Of a stretch of DNA of 64,000 nucleotides, positions 60,481 through 64,000 are shown piece after piece. Under the pieces are notes generated by a model, which ran no database searches, was not told the origin of the DNA, and was given only the letters and a program-made list of their open reading frames with translations. The DNA lies in assembly GCA_900541905.1 (NCBI GenBank), contig UQLQ01000004.1, forward strand, positions 71,005-135,004. The letters run 5' to 3'. The position numbers were made by a program, and so were the translations under genes. The first letter of the stretch is position 1, and each line of letters starts with the position of its first letter. The DNA is from an uncultured Oscillospiraceae bacterium (GTDB lineage: Bacteria; Bacillota; Clostridia; Oscillospirales; Acutalibacteraceae).

Positions 60481-61779
60481 ATGTTTGTTTCGGATTGTTT
60501 GAATGTCAATGAAAAAGGACATTTGACCATTGGCGGATGCGATACGGTATCACTGTCGCAGGAATTTTCTACACCGTTATTTGTAATGGATGAAGATACG
60601 ATACGCAAAACCTGCCGTATGTACCAAAATTCTTTGAATGAGTATTATCAAGGAAGAGGTATGGTTTTATATGCCAGCAAAGCGTTCAGCTGCAAAGAGA
60701 TGTGCCGTATCATCAAAGATGAGGGTATTGGACTGGATGTCGTTTCCGGAGGAGAGCTTTATACAGCACTTGAAGCCGGATTTCCTGCACAGCGCATCCA
60801 TTTTCATGGGAACAATAAAACGGAAGAGGAAATTTGTTTTGCCTTAGAAAATAATGTAGGGCATTTTGTGGTAGATAATTTTTTTGAATTAGAAACTCTG
60901 GATAGATTGGCAGCCCAACAAAATAAAGTTGCAGATATTTCACTACGTATCAAACCGGGGATTGAAGCGCATACTCATGAAGCGGTTATGACGGGACAGA
61001 TTGATTCTAAATTTGGTTTTGCACTGGAAACGGGCGAGGCAATGGAAGCGGTAAAATTTGCAACAAAATTCCGTCATGTCAGATTAAAGGGAATGCATAA
61101 CCATATTGGTTCTCAAATATTTGACATTGAACCATTTAAAAGCGCAGCAAAAGTGATGTTGGAATTTATGAATCAAATCCGTACAGAAACAGGGGTTGTC
61201 ATAGAAGAATTAAATCTTGGCGGCGGATTTGGTATCAAGTATGTAGATAGTGATAAACCTGTTCCGTATGGTGATTATATGAAAGAAATCTCACATGTGG
61301 TTTATCAGACATGTGAAACACTTGATTTTCCTGTTCCGTACATTTTTATGGAACCGGGACGTTCTATCGTAGGTGAAGCAGGCATTACATTGTATCGTGT
61401 AGGTGGAATCAAAGAAATTCCAAATATACGTACCTATGTATCTGTAGACGGCGGTATGACAGATAATCCCAGATATGCTTTATATCAATCAGAATACAGC
61501 GTTGTCGTGGCAAATAAAGCAAACGAGCCGGCTGTAAAAGAAGTAACCATTGCAGGAAGATGCTGCGAAAGCGGAGACTTAATTCAGGAAAACACCATGA
61601 TACAGGATGTGGAAGTAGGAGATACCTTAGCGGTATTATCTACAGGCGCCTACAACTATTCTATGGCTTCCAATTACAACCGCATTGGTAAACCTGCTGT
61701 TGTTATGGTACGAAACGGAGAACCGAGAATTGTTGTAAAACGCGAAACATACGCCGATTTGGTTCGCAACGATATATAA
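60481..61779 (+). CDS. lysA: Diaminopimelate decarboxylase
   Basis: PLP enzyme making lysine from meso-diaminopimelate. The PLP lysine is in MVLYASKAFSCKEMCR (about residue 67). The glycine-rich phosphate site is ELNLGGGFGIKY, and EPGRSIVGEAG and the catalytic cysteine region AGRCCESGDLI follow. ATG 60481 follows AAAGGGG by eight bases; ATG 60463 lies before that site. 432 residues. It lies 21 bp after engB, so it is probably in the same transcript; no lysine riboswitch is visible. Confidence 0.95.
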   Translation: MFVSDCLNVNEKGHLTIGGCDTVSLSQEFSTPLFVMDEDTIRKTCRMYQNSLNEYYQGRGMVLYASKAFSCKEMCRIIKDEGIGLDVVSGGELYTALEAGFPAQRIHFHGNNKTEEEICFALENNVGHFVVDNFFELETLDRLAAQQNKVADISLRIKPGIEAHTHEAVMTGQIDSKFGFALETGEAMEAVKFATKFRHVRLKGMHNHIGSQIFDIEPFKSAAKVMLEFMNQIRTETGVVIEELNLGGGFGIKYVDSDKPVPYGDYMKEISHVVYQTCETLDFPVPYIFMEPGRSIVGEAGITLYRVGGIKEIPNIRTYVSVDGGMTDNPRYALYQSEYSVVVANKANEPAVKEVTIAGRCCESGDLIQENTMIQDVEVGDTLAVLSTGAYNYSMASNYNRIGKPAVVMVRNGEPRIVVKRETYADLVRNDI

Positions 61780-61794
61780 CAAATTGCTTGTATA

Positions 61795-61823
61795 TTTACT
61801 TTTTCACTTTTATGTGCTAAAAT
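61795..61823 (+). promoter_or_regulatory. Predicted promoter of the YerC-type gene
   Basis: TTTACT (61795-61800), 17 bp, TAAAAT (61818-61823), with an extended -10 TG at 61815-61816 that could compensate for the weak -35. Confidence 0.45.
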
Positions 61824-61855
61824 TGTAATTAATGAAAGTGAAAGGACGGATTGGT

Positions 61856-62161
61856 ATGAATTCAAAAGTAAAAAGCGATAGTGTCGATTTTTTATTCCGT
61901 TCCATCCTCAAACTGAAAACAGTAGAGGAATGCTACGATTTTTTTGAAGACCTATGCACAGTACCTGAAATTAAGGCCATGTCTCAGCGTTTGGAAGTAG
62001 CGCATATGCTGAGCAATAACTGTGTTTACAGTGATATAGTAGCAAAAACAGGCGCTTCCACAGCAACAATCAGTAGAGTGAATCGCTCTCTTAACTATGG
62101 CTGTGACGGATATGAATTGGTATTTGGAAGATTGCAAGAGGAAGAAGAGGCGACATCATGA
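61856..62161 (+). CDS. YerC/YecD family TrpR-related protein
   Basis: A 101-residue DNA-binding protein of the YerC/YecD (TrpR-like) family. The helical core LKTVEECYDFFEDLCTVPEIKAMSQRLEVAHML is followed by a helix-turn-helix around YSDIVAKTGASTATISRVNR. ATG 61856 follows AAAGGA by nine bases; the frame opening at 61832 would add eight residues. It overlaps the methyltransferase gene by the ATGA junction. The regulated genes are unknown; tryptophan responsiveness should not be assumed. Confidence 0.9.
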   Translation: MNSKVKSDSVDFLFRSILKLKTVEECYDFFEDLCTVPEIKAMSQRLEVAHMLSNNCVYSDIVAKTGASTATISRVNRSLNYGCDGYELVFGRLQEEEEATS

Positions 62162-62931
62162 GTAATTATACAGCCTTTGCAGAGTTTTATGACCAATTGA
62201 CAGACAATGTAGATTATAAAAAACGTGCTGAATATTTCTGCAAACTTTTGGAGCGTCATGGTCATACCATGGGGCTAACCTTAGATTTGGCTTGCGGAAC
62301 AGGAAGCCTGACAATAGAACTGGCAAAACGAGGCGTCGATGTGTATGGCATTGATGCCTCTCCGTCTATGCTGACCATTGCACAGGAAAAAGCAGCAGAG
62401 GCCAATACGCCGATTTTATTTTTATGTCAGCGTATGGAAGAATTGGACTTGTTCGGAACCGTTGATACTGTGCTATGTACTTTGGATAGTGTTAACCATT
62501 TAACAGAAGAAAAAGATATTTTGCAGGCATTTCAGCGTGTAGCGCTTTTTTTGGATCCGAATGGTTATTTTGTGTTTGATGTGAACACGCCGTACAAGCA
62601 TAGACATGTATTAGAGAATAATACATTTCTTTATGATACTGAAAATGTGTATTGTGTATGGCAGAACACATTGGATGAAGAAACAGGAATGGTAGAAATC
62701 AATCTGGATTTTTTTGCACGCCAGGAAGGCAATATGTACAGACGCTCAAACGAGTGTTTTTGTGAGCGTCCTTATGATTCTGCTGAAATTGAGATTCTGC
62801 TTGAAAGAGCAGGCATGGAACTAGTGACTATATACGATGATATGACCTTTTCACCGGCTTCTCCTGAAACTGAGCGCTGGGTGGTAGTGGCCAAAAAGAT
62901 GAGAGAAGAAACTGATAGAAGAGGTGCTTGA
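62158..62931 (+). CDS. Class I SAM-dependent methyltransferase
   Basis: A 257-residue Rossmann-fold methyltransferase. The SAM-binding loop is LDLACGTGSLTIELAKRG (about residue 42). It is followed by the acidic residue after strand 2 in GIDASPSML and by TVLCTLDSVNHL (motif with the family's 'D-S-x-N-x-L' variant), common in small-molecule methyltransferases of Firmicutes. It begins with FAEFYDQLTDNVDY, a frequent N-terminal helix in this subfamily. It starts in the stop of the YerC-type gene and ends one base before hslO. The substrate is unknown. Confidence 0.9.
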   Translation: MSNYTAFAEFYDQLTDNVDYKKRAEYFCKLLERHGHTMGLTLDLACGTGSLTIELAKRGVDVYGIDASPSMLTIAQEKAAEANTPILFLCQRMEELDLFGTVDTVLCTLDSVNHLTEEKDILQAFQRVALFLDPNGYFVFDVNTPYKHRHVLENNTFLYDTENVYCVWQNTLDEETGMVEINLDFFARQEGNMYRRSNECFCERPYDSAEIEILLERAGMELVTIYDDMTFSPASPETERWVVVAKKMREETDRRGA

Positions 62932-62932
62932 T

Positions 62933-63835
62933 ATGAACAAAATTATGAGATGTATTACATCTGACGGAAGTATTATGGCAGCTGCAATCGATTCAAGCGA
63001 TATTGTTCACATTGCTCAGGGTATTCATAAATCCAGTCCAGTAGCTACAGCGGCATTAGGACGTTTGTTGACTGCATCTTCTATTATGGGTACTATGCTC
63101 AAACAGAAAAATGCCACAGTCACATTAAAAGTAAATGGCGGAGGTCCATTAGGAACCTTGGTCGCAATTTCTGACAGCAGAGGAAATTGTCGCGGTAATG
63201 TTACCAATCCTGGAGTAAATTTGCCTTTAAAGGACAACGGTAAGCTTGATGTCGGAGGAGCAGTAGGTAAGGACGGATTATTACTCGTCATTCGCGATTA
63301 CGGTGAAGGAGAGCCTTATATGGGCCAAATTGAACTGGTATCAGGAGAAATTGCAGAAGACATTACAAATTATTTTGCAACCAGTGAACAAATTCCAACT
63401 GTATGCGCTTTAGGGGTACTGTTGGACAAGGATGACCATAAAGTTCTGCTAGCGGGAGGATTGCTGATTCAGGCGCTTCCGGGGGCGGATGACGCCGCCT
63501 TAGAGAAGCTGGAGAAGAATGTCATGGAATTGCCTTCTGTGACTACTATGCTTGCACAGGGACTATCGATTGAAGATATTTGCCGCAAAGCTTTGTCTGG
63601 TTTTGATGTGGAGGTATTGGACGAATATGAAGTAAACTATGCTTGCCCATGCAGCAAAGAACGTGTAAAACGTGCATTGACCAGCCTTCCTGTCGATGAA
63701 ATTTTACAAATTGCAAATGAAGAAGGCAAAATGGAAGCAAAATGTCAATATTGTGGACGTATGTATGAAATTGGGAAATCTGAGTTAGAAGAACTGGCAG
63801 CCTCTGCCCAAAAAGGGAACAATGAAGAAATGTAA
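62933..63835 (+). CDS. hslO: Redox-regulated chaperone Hsp33
   Basis: Chaperone activated by oxidative unfolding. The N-terminal domain has SPVATAALGRLLTASSIMG and the glycine motif GNCRGNVTNPG. The C-terminal zinc switch has CPCSKERV (about residue 240, CxC) and CQYCGRMYEIG (about 272, CxxC). ATG 62933 follows AGAGGTG and gives 300 residues. It probably shares a transcript with the YerC-type and methyltransferase genes. No obvious terminator separates it from the tRNA promoter. Confidence 0.96.
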   Translation: MNKIMRCITSDGSIMAAAIDSSDIVHIAQGIHKSSPVATAALGRLLTASSIMGTMLKQKNATVTLKVNGGGPLGTLVAISDSRGNCRGNVTNPGVNLPLKDNGKLDVGGAVGKDGLLLVIRDYGEGEPYMGQIELVSGEIAEDITNYFATSEQIPTVCALGVLLDKDDHKVLLAGGLLIQALPGADDAALEKLEKNVMELPSVTTMLAQGLSIEDICRKALSGFDVEVLDEYEVNYACPCSKERVKRALTSLPVDEILQIANEEGKMEAKCQYCGRMYEIGKSELEELAASAQKGNNEEM

Positions 63836-63875
63836 TTGTTTGTAGAAAAATAAATAAAAAGTTTTGGAAAAAGTG

Positions 63876-63904
63876 TTGACATATTTTCTAATAAATGATA
63901 TTAT
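63876..63904 (+). promoter_or_regulatory. Predicted promoter of the tRNA-Val gene
   Basis: TTGACA (63876-63881), 17 bp, TATTAT (63899-63904); the expected transcription start near 63911 coincides with the leader hairpin. Confidence 0.75.
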
Positions 63905-63910
63905 ATAACA

Positions 63911-63934
63911 CGTCGCCGGGCAAACCGGTTGACG
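63911..63934 (+). promoter_or_regulatory. Hairpin in the 5' leader of pre-tRNA-Val
   Basis: CGTC-G-CCGG (63911-63919) pairs with CCGG-TT-GACG (63925-63934) around GCAAA. It occupies nearly the whole leader and ends four bases before the mature tRNA. Confidence 0.5.
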
Positions 63935-63938
63935 AAAT

Positions 63939-64000
63939 GGGAGCATAGCTCAGCTGGGAGAGCATCTGCCTTACAAGCAGAGGGTCACAGGTTCGAGCCC
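63939..64000 (+). tRNA. tRNA-Val (anticodon UAC), 3' end cut off by the window
   Basis: The acceptor strand GGGAGCA starts at 63939. The D arm (TAGCTCAGCTGGGAGAGCA), an anticodon arm with loop CTTACAA giving anticodon TAC (reads GUA valine), and the start of the T arm (GGTTCGA) follow. 62 of the expected ~76 bases are visible. It may be the first gene of a tRNA cluster beyond the edge. Confidence 0.95.

Overview
The window looks like a chromosomal segment of a spore-forming, low-to-mid-GC Firmicute of class Clostridia, probably an Oscillospiraceae/Ruminococcaceae-type anaerobe. The reasons are AGGAGG-type ribosome sites, many TTG/GTG starts, Clostridia/Bacillus gene order, sporulation genes (YtfJ, SpoVM, SpoIVA, SpoIVFA/FB, a SPOCS-LysM protein), NfnAB electron bifurcation and a PASTA kinase/PP2C pair. 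All genes except rpmB lie on the + strand. I see no insertion sequence, prophage or CRISPR array.

Layout. 1-0.73 kb: 3' end of plsY, then rpmB on the minus strand. 0.97-6.5 kb: site-2 protease, scpA-scpB, DUF2953 protein, ytfJ, D-Ala-D-Ala carboxypeptidase, rluB and a GNAT-like protein. 6.6-20.5 kb: a long near-continuous gene string (yicC, remA, gmk, rpoZ, priA, def, fmt, YugP-type protease, rsmB, rlmN, prpC, prkC, rsgA, thiN), ending with an unrecognised 57-residue membrane protein and a 30-residue spoVM that is easily missed. 20.6-24.6 kb: TetR-type regulator, SPOCS-LysM spore protein and spoIVA. 25.0-33.5 kb: one 2828-codon membrane-anchored protein built from about eleven tandem ~200-residue modules, the most striking object in the window. 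33.7-36.0 kb: nfnA-nfnB. 36.1-38.9 kb: a 941-residue lipoprotein with beta modules followed by a hydrophobic/coiled-coil section. 39.3-43.6 kb: spoIVFA-like and spoIVFB, a duplicated hairpin-plus-promoter element, then a B12-radical SAM protein and a DUF2344 protein. 43.6-44.1 kb: rplS behind a structured leader. 44.5-48.5 kb: glycosyltransferase, flippase and two tandem signal peptidases I. 48.5-53.6 kb: rbgA, rnhB, YraN, dipeptidase, thrC, phosphoesterase. 53.7-60.5 kb: tig, clpP, clpX, lon, engB (protein quality control). 60.5-63.8 kb: lysA, YerC-type regulator, methyltransferase, hslO. The window ends inside a tRNA-Val gene.

How the parts fit. Most of the window is translation, ribosome assembly and proteolysis housekeeping in conserved operons. 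Between these sit sporulation modules: SpoVM and SpoIVA, partners in coat basement-layer assembly, lie within about 4.2 kb of each other with a third spore-envelope protein between them; SpoIVFA/FB would process pro-sigma-K. The surface/accessory content is the giant repeat protein, the lipoprotein and the glycan-export/signal-peptidase block. Predicted vegetative promoters repeatedly use a TTGC-type -35 element with a 17-bp spacer. Coordinates, motifs and spacings were read by eye; family names come from recognised motifs and gene order, not from database searches.
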